From: Sulfolobaceae archaeon | Lineage (GTDB): Archaea; Thermoproteota; Thermoprotei_A; Sulfolobales; Sulfolobaceae | DNA: 64,000 nt | NCBI GenBank assembly: GCA_028277025.1 | Contig: JAPYVG010000004.1 | Span: forward strand, 41,001 to 105,000 | Reading direction: 5' to 3' | Part shown: positions 30,978-41,893 of the stretch, one piece after another | How positions within the stretch are numbered: position 1 is the stretch's first letter | Layout of the letters: every line of letters starts with the position of its first letter | Position numbers and translations under genes: made by a program | Notes under the pieces: model-generated | Seen by the model: only the letters and a program-made list of their open reading frames with translations | Databases searched by the model: none | Told to the model about the DNA's origin: nothing

Positions 30978-31001
30978 CTATCTGAATAGAGTTGTAGTTG
31001 A

Positions 31002-31940
31002 ATGTCAGAAACTGAATCCTCAGAGGCTGAGATTCAACAAAAACTTTCAGCAGTATATGAGGAGTTAAGAAAGTTAAAAGAAGAGAGGAAAGAGCTCATA
31101 GATGAGATAAAGAAAACTAGAGCTAAGAGAAGGGAAAAGATTGAGAAGATAAAATCTATAAGAGAGCAAATTAACCAGGTGAGAGAGGAACTAAAGGCTA
31201 AGGTTGAAGAAATAAGGCAGTTAAAGAGTCAAAAGCAGAATTTAATTCAAGTAATAAGTGAAATAAGAAAGGAATTTGAGCAATTAAAGGAGGTTTCTAA
31301 ACTTAAGGAGAGATTAGATCCTAATTCTATAATGAAAAAAATTGAACAGTTGGAATGGAGGCTTCAAACATCAAGTTTATCGCTAGATGAGGAAAAGAGG
31401 ATAATCATTAAAATAGCTGAGTTAGAAAGGAAATTACAAATTGCTAAAAAATATGTCCGATTAATAGAGAAGAATACTGAAAATAAAGCAGAATTATTAG
31501 CTAAAAGAGTAGAGTTATCTACAATAAGACAAAAGATGTTAGAGTTAGGGAATCAAGTAGCAGAAAAGAGAAAGTTATTGCAACAATTGAAAGAGGAGAG
31601 AGATAAATTAAAAAAGGAAATAGAGGCGTTAAATACTCAAATTAACCAAATTGAAGAGAAATTGAATAAAAATAAGGCTGAAATAGAGAATAAGAGGAAT
31701 GAAATAGGTAAATTAAAAGAACAATTAAAGAAGATTAGGGAAACGGCTAAGAGTAAAAGCATGACAGAAATTTATGAGCAACAATTAAGGTCTAATAACA
31801 TTAAAGAATTATTGGAGGAAAAGAGGAAAAAGATTGAGGAGAAGCTCAAGAATAACAAGAAGTTGTCATTTGAGGAACTTTTAATACTATATTATAACGA
31901 AAATAACAGTGATGGAGAAGATAATAGTAATTTACATTGA
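31002..31940 (+). CDS. Long coiled-coil protein (COG1340-like)
   Basis: 312 residues, nearly all heptad-like Lys/Glu/Leu coiled coil (about residues 10-280) with no globular enzyme domain. It resembles archaeal COG1340 coiled-coil proteins, whose function is not established; SMC- or tropomyosin-like structural roles are possible. It ends with an acidic Asn-rich tail. The DUF373 gene starts inside its 3' end, so the two are co-transcribed. Confidence 0.75.
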   Translation: MSETESSEAEIQQKLSAVYEELRKLKEERKELIDEIKKTRAKRREKIEKIKSIREQINQVREELKAKVEEIRQLKSQKQNLIQVISEIRKEFEQLKEVSKLKERLDPNSIMKKIEQLEWRLQTSSLSLDEEKRIIIKIAELERKLQIAKKYVRLIEKNTENKAELLAKRVELSTIRQKMLELGNQVAEKRKLLQQLKEERDKLKKEIEALNTQINQIEEKLNKNKAEIENKRNEIGKLKEQLKKIRETAKSKSMTEIYEQQLRSNNIKELLEEKRKKIEEKLKNNKKLSFEELLILYYNENNSDGEDNSNLH

Positions 31941-32961
31941 CATAGATGATGATCTAGGCAGGATAGGCTTACAAACTCCATTGATAGGGGAGGAAGAAGT
32001 AAAGAAGGCTATTGAAGTAGCTGAACAAATGATCCCTACCGACTCGGACTTTAACGCTATGATAGTAGCGAGGAATATCTATAAGAAATTAAAAGAAGAA
32101 GGGAAAGAAAATGTTGAGATAGCGTTTATCTCTGGAAGCGATAAGGGATCATTAGATAGCCAACTTGCGTTTTCCGAGAAATTAGATAAAGTCGTAGAGA
32201 AAGTAAAACCGACATCAGCAGTCATAGTGTATGATAGCCCAGAGGACGCAAAAGCAATTCCTATAATACAATCTAAATTAAAAATTATAGGAATTGAAAG
32301 AGTTTTAGTAGAACAATATAGAGGTGTTGAGGAAACTTATGCTTTACTAGCGAGATATTTAAAAAAGGCGTTGTCCGAACCACGTTATTCAAGGATTTTT
32401 CTTGGAGTTCCGGGTTTGATTTTCCTTATTTTTGGCTTATTCTCTTTATTAAACCTTACAGCATACTTAGGCCCCATTATTCTAATGGTTATAGGTTCAG
32501 CATTTGTTATTAGGGGTTTAGGTATAGATGATCTGATAGAAAAATGGTGGGAAAACTCTACTATTATGGTTATAATAGCAATAATAGCAATAATTTCGTT
32601 TATAGCTGGGATAATAAACGGCTATCTAGTTTTTGAAAATGTTAGATATTACGCTACTGTAACATATATAGATATAGCTTTGTCAATGTCCCCCTATTTC
32701 GTATTTTCAATCATAATTTTGATTGGCGGTAAGGCGATAAATAAAATAGTTAATAGGGATATTAGAGTATGGCATGATATATATAAAATATTCTCTGTTG
32801 TGATTATTTATTATATTATTGTGGTCATCTCTAAAAATATTGAAACTAATGTATATGAATTACAGTTACAGACAATTTACTCCTTATCGATAACTACTTT
32901 TATCTTAATTACTGTTTACATTATCCTTAGTTTGCTTGAAAAATATAGATTTATTACTTAA
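31912..32961 (+). CDS. DUF373 family membrane protein
   Basis: About 349 residues. The soluble N-terminal 160 residues (VIYIDIDDDLGRIGLQTPLI ... FISGSDKG) are typical of archaeal DUF373. Around six hydrophobic segments follow (from about residue 166: FLGVPGLIFLIFGLFSLL, and so on). Function is unknown; it sits in the cytoplasmic membrane. GTG 31909 and ATG 31912 are adjacent possible starts. Confidence 0.8.
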   Translation: MEKIIVIYIDIDDDLGRIGLQTPLIGEEEVKKAIEVAEQMIPTDSDFNAMIVARNIYKKLKEEGKENVEIAFISGSDKGSLDSQLAFSEKLDKVVEKVKPTSAVIVYDSPEDAKAIPIIQSKLKIIGIERVLVEQYRGVEETYALLARYLKKALSEPRYSRIFLGVPGLIFLIFGLFSLLNLTAYLGPIILMVIGSAFVIRGLGIDDLIEKWWENSTIMVIIAIIAIISFIAGIINGYLVFENVRYYATVTYIDIALSMSPYFVFSIIILIGGKAINKIVNRDIRVWHDIYKIFSVVIIYYIIVVISKNIETNVYELQLQTIYSLSITTFILITVYIILSLLEKYRFIT

Positions 32962-33160
32962 CTCTCAGTTTTTCTTTCACTGGTTCTGGTAAGTCATCAA
33001 GCTTCTTAACCTTAGCCTTTCTAGGAATTTTCTTCACAATCTTACCAGTTATCAAGTATGCTTCTTCCTTACTCTCTTCTATTCCTTTAAAAAATCTTAT
33101 CTTCGCAATCTTTCCTTTTTCAATTTCTACGTAAATATACTTACCGTGTTTTGCAGTCAT
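32954..33160 (-). CDS. Small basic conserved protein
   Basis: 68 residues, Lys-rich, with a predicted short beta sheet (KYIYVEIEKGKIAKIRFF) and a basic C-terminus. No known domain recognised; Sulfolobales-wide small proteins of this type exist (possibly DUF5622, from memory). It lies 23 bp after tbp on the same strand and probably shares its transcript. Confidence 0.55.
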   Translation of the reverse strand: MTAKHGKYIYVEIEKGKIAKIRFFKGIEESKEEAYLITGKIVKKIPRKAKVKKLDDLPEPVKEKLRVK

Positions 33161-33183
33161 TAAGGTAAAAATCGTAAATACAT

Positions 33184-33783
33184 TTAAAACTCTATCTCTT
33201 CCTCTTCAACCGGCCTTACACAATCTAATTCCACTAATTTGTCGAAAATTTTCTTTACTGCTCTGTGAACTTCTTCTTCCCTCTTAGCTCCAGTTATTAC
33301 CATTTTACCACTACTGAATACCAGCAGAACTACACGTGGGTCGTCCATCCTATAAATAAGTCCGGGGAATTGTTCCGGTTCGTACATATTATTCTCTAAT
33401 AAGAATGCGGCCTTGTCTAGATTTACTATTACATGTAAATTCGCAGATGCTACTATATTCTGAATTTGTATTTTGGGTTTTCCAGTTAACTGCATTCCGT
33501 ATTTTTTGAGAGTCTTTATTATTCTTTTGACAGCCTTTATAAGCTCCTCGGTACTTTTAGCTCCAGTAACTACCATTTTTCCAGATTTAAATATAAGGGA
33601 TGTGACTTTAGGGGATTCCAATCTAAAAATTAGTCCGGGAAATTGATCCGGATCATATTCAACGTTAGGAACGCTTCTTTCCATGGCATATAAATCTAAT
33701 TGTTGTTCTAAAGTAACTGTTGCCACAATGTTTTCTATATTTACTACTGCTTTATAGGGTACTTCGGTAGGTATTAGGATCAC
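33184..33783 (-). CDS. tbp: TATA-box-binding protein
   Basis: 199-residue basal factor that binds and bends TATA DNA. Two direct repeats are obvious: [19 protein letters not shown] and [20 protein letters not shown], each followed by an FPGLI-Y/F-R and SGKMV-V/I-TGAK block. An acidic EEEEIEF tail ends it. The start is GTG 33783, with a very short or absent leader given two TATA elements just upstream. Confidence 0.97.
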   Translation of the reverse strand: MILIPTEVPYKAVVNIENIVATVTLEQQLDLYAMERSVPNVEYDPDQFPGLIFRLESPKVTSLIFKSGKMVVTGAKSTEELIKAVKRIIKTLKKYGMQLTGKPKIQIQNIVASANLHVIVNLDKAAFLLENNMYEPEQFPGLIYRMDDPRVVLLVFSSGKMVITGAKREEEVHRAVKKIFDKLVELDCVRPVEEEEIEF

Positions 33784-33793
33784 CTACAAACAT

Positions 33794-33817
33794 ATTTATA
33801 AATACATTTATAAATAC
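33794..33817 (-). promoter_or_regulatory. Tandem palindromic TATA boxes before tbp
   Basis: The 12-mer ATTTATAAATAC occurs twice in exact tandem; each core ATTTATAAAT is a perfect palindrome. The distal copy is centred about 27 nt from the tbp GTG, the proximal one about 15 nt. Confidence 0.65.
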
Positions 33818-33823
33818 CTTATC

Positions 33824-34570
33824 TTACAGTAAAAGATCCTTTAAAAGCCCTAATTCTGGGAATTCCATTATTCCTTGACCCTCAAAAATTACGAAAGGTT
33901 TTGCTTTCTCCAATACTCCTAGTTCTTTGATTATAGGGGACATATAATTAGTGTGAATTAAGGAGATGTCGTTACCAGCCTGATAAGTGCCTATTGCTGG
34001 TAAGATGAGAACTTGTGAGCTATTTTTAAGTGGGACTTTTAAGAAGCACTGAAGTTTTCTCGCGAAGCCTAGTCTATCCTTAATGCTAAGCCTTGGATGC
34101 TCATGGCCTATGACTATAATTTTATCACTTTCATTTACCATTTTATGTCCATGAGTAAACACGTATTTATCGTATCTAAACTCGTCAACTAGCTGTATGT
34201 TGTCAAATTTTTCAGATACCAATGAGATATAGTTATCATGATTTCCTTTTACTACAATAACTTCCGTTCCATTTTCCTTAAAAGATTGAAATATTTCAGT
34301 TAACTCAGACTTCTCTTGTCTAGTTAATTTATGAAATGAATGCTTTAAATCACCGTTTATCAGCACTTTATTAGTCTTAAAGACTTCTATCGCTCTCTCA
34401 TATATTTTCAATAACCTTTTCTTTTGAACCCTTGGAATAAATATCCCTTTAGAACTCATTTCTTCCTCATACCCTATATGGACATCTGAAAATATTATGA
34501 GGTTAAGGGGTCTAAAGTAAACCACTGGTAAATCTTCAGCTATGTAAAACTCATCAATAATGCTAATCAT
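33824..34570 (-). CDS. Calcineurin-like metallophosphoesterase (COG1407-like)
   Basis: About 248 residues with metallophosphatase motifs FSDVHIGYEEE, NGDLKH, VKGNHDNY and GHEH in order. This set fits the archaeal COG1407 family; substrate unknown. The start is ATG 34570, with an in-frame TTG two codons before. It lies upstream of tbp on the same strand but tbp has its own promoter. Confidence 0.8.
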   Translation of the reverse strand: MISIIDEFYIAEDLPVVYFRPLNLIIFSDVHIGYEEEMSSKGIFIPRVQKKRLLKIYERAIEVFKTNKVLINGDLKHSFHKLTRQEKSELTEIFQSFKENGTEVIVVKGNHDNYISLVSEKFDNIQLVDEFRYDKYVFTHGHKMVNESDKIIVIGHEHPRLSIKDRLGFARKLQCFLKVPLKNSSQVLILPAIGTYQAGNDISLIHTNYMSPIIKELGVLEKAKPFVIFEGQGIMEFPELGLLKDLLL

Positions 34571-34624
34571 CGTCAAGTCAAGTAATACTTAACCTTAAAG
34601 CATTAAATTTATTCTTTTATAAAA

Positions 34625-35401
34625 ATGGGTACGTTAAAATTAGTGGGGTTAGGATTATCCCTAAAATATCTTACCCCTAAAGCCCTAGAAGAATTGAAGA
34701 ATAGTGATATTGTATATTTAGATTCTTATACTTCAGTTTCTTGTGATATTTCAGAAGAAAAACTTAGAGAAAAAGGAATTAACGTAACAGCAGTAGACAG
34801 AAATTTCATAGAAAATAATACGAAAAAAATTATAGATGATTTAAATAACGGTAAAATCGTGAGTATAGCAAGTATAGGAGATCCAGTAATAGCTACTACT
34901 CATGTGAGCCTTTTAGTAGAAGCTAAAAATAAGGGGCATGAGGTCAAAGTAATTCCCGGAGTTTCTGTTCATTGTTACATAATTTCAAAAAGTTTATTAT
35001 CTTCATATAAATTTGGCAAATCAGTTACGATTACATATCCGATAAATGGAAAAATAGACATTACACCATATAATGTATTGAAAGAGAATCTAGAGAGAGG
35101 ATTACATACAATTTTCTATTTGGATATAAGGGATGGGAAACTGATGACGGCTAGAGAAGCAATAGAGTTACTACTTGAAATGGAGAAATTAGAGAAGGGT
35201 AATATTGTGAATAAGGACTCTCTAGTAGTAGTTGGAGAAAGATTAGGTTGTGAAGATGAGGAAGTGGTGAGTTTAACCGTAGAGGAGGCACTCAATTATA
35301 AATTCATCCAACCACCACATATAATTGTATTCCCGTCAAAGAGTTTGCACTTTATGGAGCTAGAGGGATTAAAATGTCTCAGGCAATCAAGGAAAGAGTA
35401 G
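34625..35401 (+). CDS. dph5: Diphthine synthase
   Basis: 258-residue SAM-dependent methyltransferase acting on the histidine of elongation factor 2 during diphthamide synthesis. The tetrapyrrole-methylase fold start is [20 protein letters not shown] and the family segment [15 protein letters not shown] and PGVSVH follow. It overlaps the next gene by 28 bp. Confidence 0.93.
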   Translation: MGTLKLVGLGLSLKYLTPKALEELKNSDIVYLDSYTSVSCDISEEKLREKGINVTAVDRNFIENNTKKIIDDLNNGKIVSIASIGDPVIATTHVSLLVEAKNKGHEVKVIPGVSVHCYIISKSLLSSYKFGKSVTITYPINGKIDITPYNVLKENLERGLHTIFYLDIRDGKLMTAREAIELLLEMEKLEKGNIVNKDSLVVVGERLGCEDEEVVSLTVEEALNYKFIQPPHIIVFPSKSLHFMELEGLKCLRQSRKE

Positions 35402-36066
35402 AGAAATATATTAAAGGCATGAAAGATAGGCTAAGTAAAATTCCCCCAGAAATTATAAACAAACATGAGAAAATATTTCAGCTAGTATCACAATATACAG
35501 AAGATGCTGAATATTATTTAAATAAAGGGGATGAGGCAACAGCCTTAGTAGATATTGCTTACGCCGAAGGTTTACTAGATACTATGTTAATTGAGGAAGG
35601 GATAGACCCAGAATCTCAGATATCTAAAAGGGTTTTTACTGCTGGTACGTTCGACATATTGCACCCTGGCCATATTGAGTTTTTGAGAGAAGCCTCTAGG
35701 TATGGAAGGGTTTATGTTGCTGTGGCTAGGGATAAAAACTCTGAGAGAATAAAAGGTAGACCTCCTATAAATGATGAGAATCAAAGGTTAGAGGTTATTA
35801 AGAGTATTAAGTATGTTTTCGATGCATTTCTAGGAGATGAGAAAGACTTCTTGAAGAGTGTTGAAAGGGTTAAACCAGATATAATTTTCTTAGGGCCGGA
35901 TCAGAAAGTTGATGAGAAATCATTATTAGAAGAACTAAGCAAGAGGGGCATTAAGGACGTTAGGATAATAAAATTCCCTTCAAGGGTGAATAAATGGAAA
36001 CATTCAAGCACCTCATCTATAATCAATGAGATCGTGAAAAGGTATTGTGAAAAAGAGGAAAGTTAA
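35374..36066 (+). CDS. DUF357-cytidylyltransferase fusion, probable FAD synthase
   Basis: 230 residues. The N-terminal 75 residues are a helical DUF357-like domain; the rest is a nucleotidyltransferase with [17 protein letters not shown] (HxGH) and the late [10 protein letters not shown] motif. The archaeal FAD synthase RibL has this fold, and the convergent neighbour is riboflavin kinase, so AMP transfer to FMN is likely. Other cytidylyltransferase substrates remain possible. It overlaps dph5 upstream and ribK downstream. Confidence 0.78.
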   Translation: MSQAIKERVEKYIKGMKDRLSKIPPEIINKHEKIFQLVSQYTEDAEYYLNKGDEATALVDIAYAEGLLDTMLIEEGIDPESQISKRVFTAGTFDILHPGHIEFLREASRYGRVYVAVARDKNSERIKGRPPINDENQRLEVIKSIKYVFDAFLGDEKDFLKSVERVKPDIIFLGPDQKVDEKSLLEELSKRGIKDVRIIKFPSRVNKWKHSSTSSIINEIVKRYCEKEES

Positions 36067-36671
36067 AGGTAAATTTCTATTTGGACTTCATCTCCGTCTT
36101 TTAGGTTAAGCCTTTCCCTGAGATAATATGGTGATATAATTTCAACTACACTTTTTGGATGGGTAGTCCTTGCGGGTATTACGACTGCTGCTGGTGAAAG
36201 AGAATTTACAGTTGCAGGAAAAGCTTTGACACTGCCTAAAACTCTATTAGATTCCTTATATTCTGGAATCATTATACCGCGATTTGCATCAAGTATTAAC
36301 CTGTTTTCCATGGAAAGTCTATCATATATAACAACGTTTAACGTACCGGGGTAAGGTTCAAAACCTAAGAACTTTTTTAGTGAATTCATATAGTAAGGTA
36401 ATGATAAGAATATTCTTCCTTCACCTAAACCAGAAGTAACCTTTCCCTTGATTTTTAAAATCCTATTATTACTCACTGCGACTCGTAGGTTCTCTATGCA
36501 CGATAATAAAAATTTCTCTCCTTCCTCAGTAAGTTTAACTATTTCACCATCTTTTGATATAATTCTTATGATAAGACCGTTATCTTCTAACTCTTTAAGT
36601 TTCCTAGAAACTGTTTGCTGTGAAATGTTCAGAAACTTAGCTAACTCTGATTGAGTAAACTGCTTATTCAC
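36063..36671 (-). CDS. ribK: CTP-dependent riboflavin kinase with winged-helix domain
   Basis: Converts riboflavin to FMN using CTP, an archaeal enzyme. The 202 residues carry an N-terminal winged helix ([20 protein letters not shown]) and the RibK domain ([28 protein letters not shown]). The DNA-binding domain suggests it also regulates, as in RbkR proteins. It starts at GTG 36671, but the reading frame upstream to 36719 also looks like the first helix of the winged helix; no standard start lies there. Confidence 0.88.
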   Translation of the reverse strand: MNKQFTQSELAKFLNISQQTVSRKLKELEDNGLIIRIISKDGEIVKLTEEGEKFLLSCIENLRVAVSNNRILKIKGKVTSGLGEGRIFLSLPYYMNSLKKFLGFEPYPGTLNVVIYDRLSMENRLILDANRGIMIPEYKESNRVLGSVKAFPATVNSLSPAAVVIPARTTHPKSVVEIISPYYLRERLNLKDGDEVQIEIYL

Positions 36672-36719
36672 AGTATATGCTAGAATTTTTGCTATTTCGC
36701 ACGAGATATTAAATTCTTT

Positions 36720-37796
36720 TCAACTTTCACCCTCCGTACAACTTTTTTCAGCTTGTTCATATTCTCCATGGATATCATCTTCTATATCTTTAGTCATCCA
36801 ATTCCAATTTTCAGTCCACGCATTTCCTATTTGGATTGGCCTATCTAATTTGCTTAATAGCACTATCCTGCTCGGAACATGTTCGGATAAAATTTTATAT
36901 CCAGTGAGGGACGAAAGCAATTTAGCAAATTCCCTAATTTCTGAATGTCTAGGCATAGCGTCTTTAGTTAGTCTGTATGTAGAAGGACCTACATGCATAT
37001 AAGCCTTAACTTCAATATAAGTAGGTTGTGCAATTTCTATTATTTTTGCAAACTCATTTGCATCCTCCTCACTCATATTGAATCCTTTAATCATAGTCAT
37101 CCTAATTACAGTTGGAGAGCTAAAGCTTGGGAGCATTTTAAGTGTTTCCATTACTAAGTTCCACGAATTAGCAACTATTGGCCTATTTATTAACTTATGT
37201 TTCTTCTCATTAGGGGCTTGTAATGATACGAAAAGTTGTGTAGGCTCTTCTTCTAAGCTAGCCAAAATGTCTGGTCTTACACCACTTGTGACCAGAAAAG
37301 TTGTTAGTCCTCTTTTGTGATATTCCTTAATTAACTCCCCTAACCTACTGTAAAGTGTAGGCTCTCCAGTTAAGCTTATTGCAACATGTTTAGGGTTCAT
37401 TGCTTCAACTACCTTCTCCTTACTAACTCCTTCTCTTCCGAAATATCCAGATACAGCCCTTTTGTGCTCTTCAATTGACTGTTCAACTATAATTTCTGGT
37501 TCATCCTCGTAAGGTATTTTAGTCTCATCCCAATCTAAACCTATATCTTCTGGTTCTAATCTCCAACAATGGATACATCTAAACCAACACCATGCAGCTG
37601 ATGGTGACATTTGAACGCATCTATGACTTTCTATTCCATAGAATTTCCCCTTATAGCAATATCTATTTGATGTCAAAGCCTCATGAGTCCAATGACACTT
37701 CTTGTAAACACTATGACTACCTACAAGGTGGTATTTCTCTTTCTCTAATTCTCTCATTACTATACTAAAAGTGTCAATTCTTACCTTACTTTCCAT
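36720..37796 (-). CDS. taw1: tRNA 4-demethylwyosine synthase (Taw1)
   Basis: 358-residue radical SAM enzyme making the tricyclic wyosine core at G37 of tRNA-Phe. The radical SAM cysteines CWFRCIHC (about residues 70-77) with extra upstream cysteines for the second cluster, plus SLTGEPTLY and KAYMHVGPS, are typical of Taw1/TYW1. It lies 48 bp before ribK on the same strand. Confidence 0.92.
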   Translation of the reverse strand: MESKVRIDTFSIVMRELEKEKYHLVGSHSVYKKCHWTHEALTSNRYCYKGKFYGIESHRCVQMSPSAAWCWFRCIHCWRLEPEDIGLDWDETKIPYEDEPEIIVEQSIEEHKRAVSGYFGREGVSKEKVVEAMNPKHVAISLTGEPTLYSRLGELIKEYHKRGLTTFLVTSGVRPDILASLEEEPTQLFVSLQAPNEKKHKLINRPIVANSWNLVMETLKMLPSFSSPTVIRMTMIKGFNMSEEDANEFAKIIEIAQPTYIEVKAYMHVGPSTYRLTKDAMPRHSEIREFAKLLSSLTGYKILSEHVPSRIVLLSKLDRPIQIGNAWTENWNWMTKDIEDDIHGEYEQAEKSCTEGES

Positions 37797-37828
37797 ACGC
37801 CTATCTATCGTTTTAAAAAGTTAAAAAT

Positions 37829-39247
37829 CTAACTTATAGGTGCGGTTAAATCATAAAGTTTAGTTATTTTCTGTATGAGCTTTGAAACAGCCATTAGGTA
37901 ATAATCCGATAAATATTTACCCATTAATTGTAACCCTATTGGTAAATTATTATAAAATCCTGCAGGCTGGGAAAGTGCTGGAATTCCAGCTAAGTTTGCC
38001 AAGACAGTGTTTAAATCCATTGCATACATTCTTAACGGGTCATCGATTACTTCACCTATTTTAGGCGGTAAAACGGGCATTGTGGGTGATACGATTAGAT
38101 CAAACTTTTTCAGTAGGGAGTCGAGCTCATCTTTTATTAAACGTCTTACTTTTAATGCTTTCACGTAGTATTGTTCGTAATAACCTGCACTTAAAATAAA
38201 GCTACCTAAAAGTATTCTTCTCTTCACCTCAATTCCAAATCCTTCACCTCTATTTTTTGCAAATGTTTCTTTCCATACACCATCATAGTATTTGTTATAT
38301 CCATATCTGACTCCGTCGAATCTAGCTAAATTTGAGCTGGCTTCGGACATTGCTATAATATAGTATGCTGGTAAAGCATACTCAGCATATTTAAGCTCGA
38401 CCTCATTGATTTCCACTCCTTCACTAGTTAATTTATTAAGCAAAGAGTTAAAGATGCTTTGAACTTCTTTCTGAGAATAATCTAGGATATTTTTCAGTAA
38501 CCCAATTTTTATTCCTTTTAGCTCACTTAATTCAATTGGTTTTTTCTCAAAATTTATAGTAGTAGCATCTCTCCAATCATCTCCAGATATGATGGTATAA
38601 AGTAGTTCTAAATCATAAGCATTTCTAGCCATAGGCCCTATTTGTTCTAAACTATTTGCATATGCTACTAAACCGTATCTGCTTACAGTACCGTAGGAGG
38701 GTTTAAGACCGAAAACCGCATTAAAAGCTGCTGGAGCCCTAATTGAGCCTCCGGTATCGCTACCTAAAGCTAATTGAACTATATTACTAGCTAGTGCAGC
38801 ACCACTTCCCCCAGAGGATCCTCCTGGTGTTCTCTCTAAATCCCAAGGGTTTCTCGTTGGTCCGAAGTAGCTAGTTTCGGTCGTTGAGCCCATTGCGAAT
38901 TCGTCCATGTTAGTCTTTCCTAATATGACAGCACCCTCTTGCTTTAACTTTTCTATCACAGTGGCATCATAGGGTGGGATATATTCCTCTAACATTTTAG
39001 AGGCACAAGTAGTTCTAATTCCTTTAGTCGATATGTTATCCTTAACTGCTATCAACACGCCCGCTAATTTTCCTTCTCTCTGTTTAACTTTTTCCTTTAC
39101 TTCTTTAAGTACTTCCTCTTTGGGCCTAATCGTTATAAAGGCATGAATCCTCTTTTCTACCTTTTCTATAATCTCATATGTTTTTTCAACGTATTCCTCT
39201 GGAGATATATTACCTTTCTTTAAGTCTTCAACGAGTGAGGCTATCAT
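37829..39247 (-). CDS. gatA: Asp/Glu-tRNA amidotransferase subunit A
   Basis: 472-residue amidase-signature subunit of GatCAB. Catalytic Lys in VAVKDNIS, and the [13 protein letters not shown] serine loop are present. In archaea, which also have GatDE, GatCAB mainly makes Asn-tRNA(Asn). gatC is immediately upstream; gatB is not in this window. Confidence 0.94.
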   Translation of the reverse strand: MIASLVEDLKKGNISPEEYVEKTYEIIEKVEKRIHAFITIRPKEEVLKEVKEKVKQREGKLAGVLIAVKDNISTKGIRTTCASKMLEEYIPPYDATVIEKLKQEGAVILGKTNMDEFAMGSTTETSYFGPTRNPWDLERTPGGSSGGSGAALASNIVQLALGSDTGGSIRAPAAFNAVFGLKPSYGTVSRYGLVAYANSLEQIGPMARNAYDLELLYTIISGDDWRDATTINFEKKPIELSELKGIKIGLLKNILDYSQKEVQSIFNSLLNKLTSEGVEINEVELKYAEYALPAYYIIAMSEASSNLARFDGVRYGYNKYYDGVWKETFAKNRGEGFGIEVKRRILLGSFILSAGYYEQYYVKALKVRRLIKDELDSLLKKFDLIVSPTMPVLPPKIGEVIDDPLRMYAMDLNTVLANLAGIPALSQPAGFYNNLPIGLQLMGKYLSDYYLMAVSKLIQKITKLYDLTAPIS

Positions 39248-39535
39248 TTAATCACCGTAAGTCCTTGGCCCTATGATATAACCGTTTTCTTTTCTCTTAA
39301 CATTATTTAGCGCCTCGTCTCTGGATAACGGTTTCATTGGTTCGTCTTTTCTAAGCTTGCCAGCTGATATTGGGTGGAACATAGGCTCTACATTCGCTAA
39401 ATCGAGTTCATTAATCTTATCAAAGAATTTTAAAATGTTTTGAACATCCATAATCAGTCTTTTCTCTTCATCTGGTGTAAGTTCTACTAGTGCTAAATTC
39501 TCTAATTTTTTGATGAGTTTTTCATCAACTTCCAT
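39248..39535 (-). CDS. gatC: Asp/Glu-tRNA amidotransferase subunit C
   Basis: 95-residue helical linker subunit: LVELTPDEEKRLIMDVQNIL and the MFHPISAGKLRKDEP region are typical. It abuts gatA without gap and overlaps cutA by 11 bp, forming cutA-gatC-gatA. Confidence 0.92.
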   Translation of the reverse strand: MEVDEKLIKKLENLALVELTPDEEKRLIMDVQNILKFFDKINELDLANVEPMFHPISAGKLRKDEPMKPLSRDEALNNVKRKENGYIIGPRTYGD

Positions 39536-39860
39536 CAGTTCTCACACTCTCTGTAATCCATTTCAAATAGTCTGGCAAACCTTCATTAAAATCAAATGCT
39601 ATGATTTCTGGGATCTGATACGTATGTAATTCTTTTATCCTCTGTATAATTTTGTCCTTTACTTCTGCTCTGGTTTTAATTATGAGTAGTATTTCGTCAT
39701 CTTCTACTGTTTTACCCTCCCAAAAATAGTAGGACTTTATATAAGGTATTATATTAACACAAGCGGCTAACCTCTCATCAACTAATGTTTTCCCTATTCT
39801 TTTAGCGCCTTCCATGGTATTTATTGTGGTAAGGATTAAAAGAAAGTTCTGTGTATTCAT
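39525..39860 (-). CDS. cutA: CutA-like divalent ion tolerance protein
   Basis: 111-residue trimeric signalling-fold protein: LVDERLAACVNIIP and YFWEGK, then the HTYQIPEIIAF segment. Role in metal tolerance is by family name only. First gene of the gatCA transcript. Confidence 0.9.
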   Translation of the reverse strand: MNTQNFLLILTTINTMEGAKRIGKTLVDERLAACVNIIPYIKSYYFWEGKTVEDDEILLIIKTRAEVKDKIIQRIKELHTYQIPEIIAFDFNEGLPDYLKWITESVRTDGS

Positions 39861-39894
39861 AACTTTTATTTCTTGTTACGATTAAAATAGTTAA

Positions 39895-40296
39895 GTGAAC
39901 GTAAAAGAATTCCTTAACTTTAGCTTAAAGGGCTTAAAAGAGTCCTTGTTGTTAGGGTTAAGCGAGGCTGAAGAGTTAGGTAAAAGCTTTATAGGACTTA
40001 CGTTATCTAACGGTGATGGCTTAATATTCTATGTTAACCCATATTCGGATGAAATTTATGGTGTTTTTCTGTATACGCAAATTAACTATCAAGAACCTTT
40101 TCTGAAAGCTTGTTGTGTTTATAAAAATGAGGTTGACCAGAAGAGTGAGAGTAATAATGGTAATACTTATTTTATTTACGAAATAACTAATTTTAATGAC
40201 TTCGTAGTTAAAATGGGTACACAATTAAGTGTTATTTATGTGGAAGTGATTCGAGGTGATCTCGAAGACTTTTTACTTACAGCATTGGGTGGATGA
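39895..40296 (+). CDS. Conserved hypothetical protein upstream of XPB
   Basis: 133 residues from GTG 39895. No known motif; helical start then alternating beta-like segments ([18 protein letters not shown]). It overlaps the XPB gene by 41 bp, so it is very likely co-translated with it and may be a functional partner; nothing in its sequence proves this. It does not resemble Bax1. Confidence 0.55.
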   Translation: MNVKEFLNFSLKGLKESLLLGLSEAEELGKSFIGLTLSNGDGLIFYVNPYSDEIYGVFLYTQINYQEPFLKACCVYKNEVDQKSESNNGNTYFIYEITNFNDFVVKMGTQLSVIYVEVIRGDLEDFLLTALGG

Positions 40297-41893
40297 GGAA
40301 ACTTTTAAGAAACTGCTGACGTTTTCGAGATTTATCACTAGGGATCCATCTAAGGGGTCTATATTTTTGATAGATATAGAAAGAGCTAAAAAGAACGGTG
40401 TAAAGCTAGAAGATATCATTTCAATACTGGAAGAGGTAGGAGTAAAGCTAAGTGAAAATGATATAAAAGAATTAGAAAAAGCTTTACCAAGATACGATGT
40501 AGAGTTTCAACTAAAGAACGGTGAGCTTATAATTAAGCCTTACGTTTATCTATTAGACATAATAAAAGAATTTTACGAACAGAAAATTATAAAATATGAT
40601 AAGAATGAAAAAGTATTTAAAACATTTCCTTATTATTATGCAGCTCTCAAGGAAACGTTTTTACAAAACGGGTTAAGGGTTAAGGAACTTGACTTACAAA
40701 TTAAGGATTTACAAATAGAATTTAAAGGTGAATTAAGAGAGTATCAGAAGGAGGCTATAAAAGTATGGCTTGAGAAGGGGTCTGGAGTTATCGCCTTACC
40801 GACAGGTGCTGGAAAAACTATTATAGGTATTGCGGCTGTGTCAGACGTAAAAAAGTCAGCTTTAATAGTAACGTTTACTAAAGAGCAGATGTTACAGTGG
40901 AGAGATTCCTTCTTTAAATTTACTAACGTTAAAAGAAGTGATGTAGGCTTATACTATTCTGAAGAGAAGGCTATAAGGCCTATTACTATTACTACTTATC
41001 ACACTGCGTATAGGCACATGGATGTGTTATGTGATAAGTTTGAGGTTCTAATAATTGATGAAGCACATCATTTACCAGCTGATAAGTTCAAGATAATAGC
41101 TTTATCTTCTTTAGCTAATAAAAGACTTGGCTTATCCGCAACTCCAGTAAGGGAAGACGGGAAACACGAAGAGTTATTTAAACTAATGGGCGGTTTAATT
41201 TACTATAAATCCCCCCAAGAGCTTATCTCAAAGGGGTTTTTAGCACCATACCAAATTATTCCGGTTAAGGTTAGTTTAACTAAAGACGAGAAAGCTAAAT
41301 ATAACGCATTATTATCACAGTTCAAAAAGCTGTCTAAGGGGAGAAAGGTTTCCGAATTACTAGAACTAGTTAAGAAGGGCGATAATGAGGCTGTAGAAGC
41401 TATGAAAATCTATAACGAACTTAAAAAGATAACTAATCTTGCTAAACAAAAGATAGATAAAGTGAGAGAAATAGTAAAGAGTGAGAATGGGAATAAAATA
41501 CTTATATTTACACAATACGTAGAACAAGCTGAGGAACTAGCTAGGGCTTTAAATGCTCTCCTAATTACTGGAAAAATGAGCAAACATGAGAGAGAAAAAA
41601 TACTTAATATATTTAAGAATATAAAGAGTGGTATTCTAGTCCTAACCACTGTAGGTGATGAAGGCCTAGATATTCCAGATGCTAATGTGGGAATTATTGT
41701 AACCGGTACTGGATCTAGAAGGCAATTCATTCAGAGGCTTGGTAGGCTTTTAAGACCCAGTAATGGTAAAGTAGCTAAATTATATGAAATAATCACCATG
41801 GGTACACCAGAAGAGTTCCAGTCTATGAAGAGAAAAGAGTTATTACTCGATAATTTTCAACCAGCTTCCTCTGACGATGAAGATGTAATGTAA
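40256..41893 (+). CDS. xpb1: XPB-type superfamily 2 DNA helicase
   Basis: 545-residue homologue of eukaryotic XPB/Rad25, a DNA translocase of repair and transcription. ALPTGAGKT (Walker A), IIDEAHH (motif II), [10 protein letters not shown], and [10 protein letters not shown] (motif VI) are in order after a damage-recognition-like N-terminal region. The Bax1 nuclease partner gene is not adjacent, as expected for XPB1, not XPB2. Starts at GTG. Confidence 0.88.
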   Translation: MISKTFYLQHWVDEETFKKLLTFSRFITRDPSKGSIFLIDIERAKKNGVKLEDIISILEEVGVKLSENDIKELEKALPRYDVEFQLKNGELIIKPYVYLLDIIKEFYEQKIIKYDKNEKVFKTFPYYYAALKETFLQNGLRVKELDLQIKDLQIEFKGELREYQKEAIKVWLEKGSGVIALPTGAGKTIIGIAAVSDVKKSALIVTFTKEQMLQWRDSFFKFTNVKRSDVGLYYSEEKAIRPITITTYHTAYRHMDVLCDKFEVLIIDEAHHLPADKFKIIALSSLANKRLGLSATPVREDGKHEELFKLMGGLIYYKSPQELISKGFLAPYQIIPVKVSLTKDEKAKYNALLSQFKKLSKGRKVSELLELVKKGDNEAVEAMKIYNELKKITNLAKQKIDKVREIVKSENGNKILIFTQYVEQAEELARALNALLITGKMSKHEREKILNIFKNIKSGILVLTTVGDEGLDIPDANVGIIVTGTGSRRQFIQRLGRLLRPSNGKVAKLYEIITMGTPEEFQSMKRKELLLDNFQPASSDDEDVM

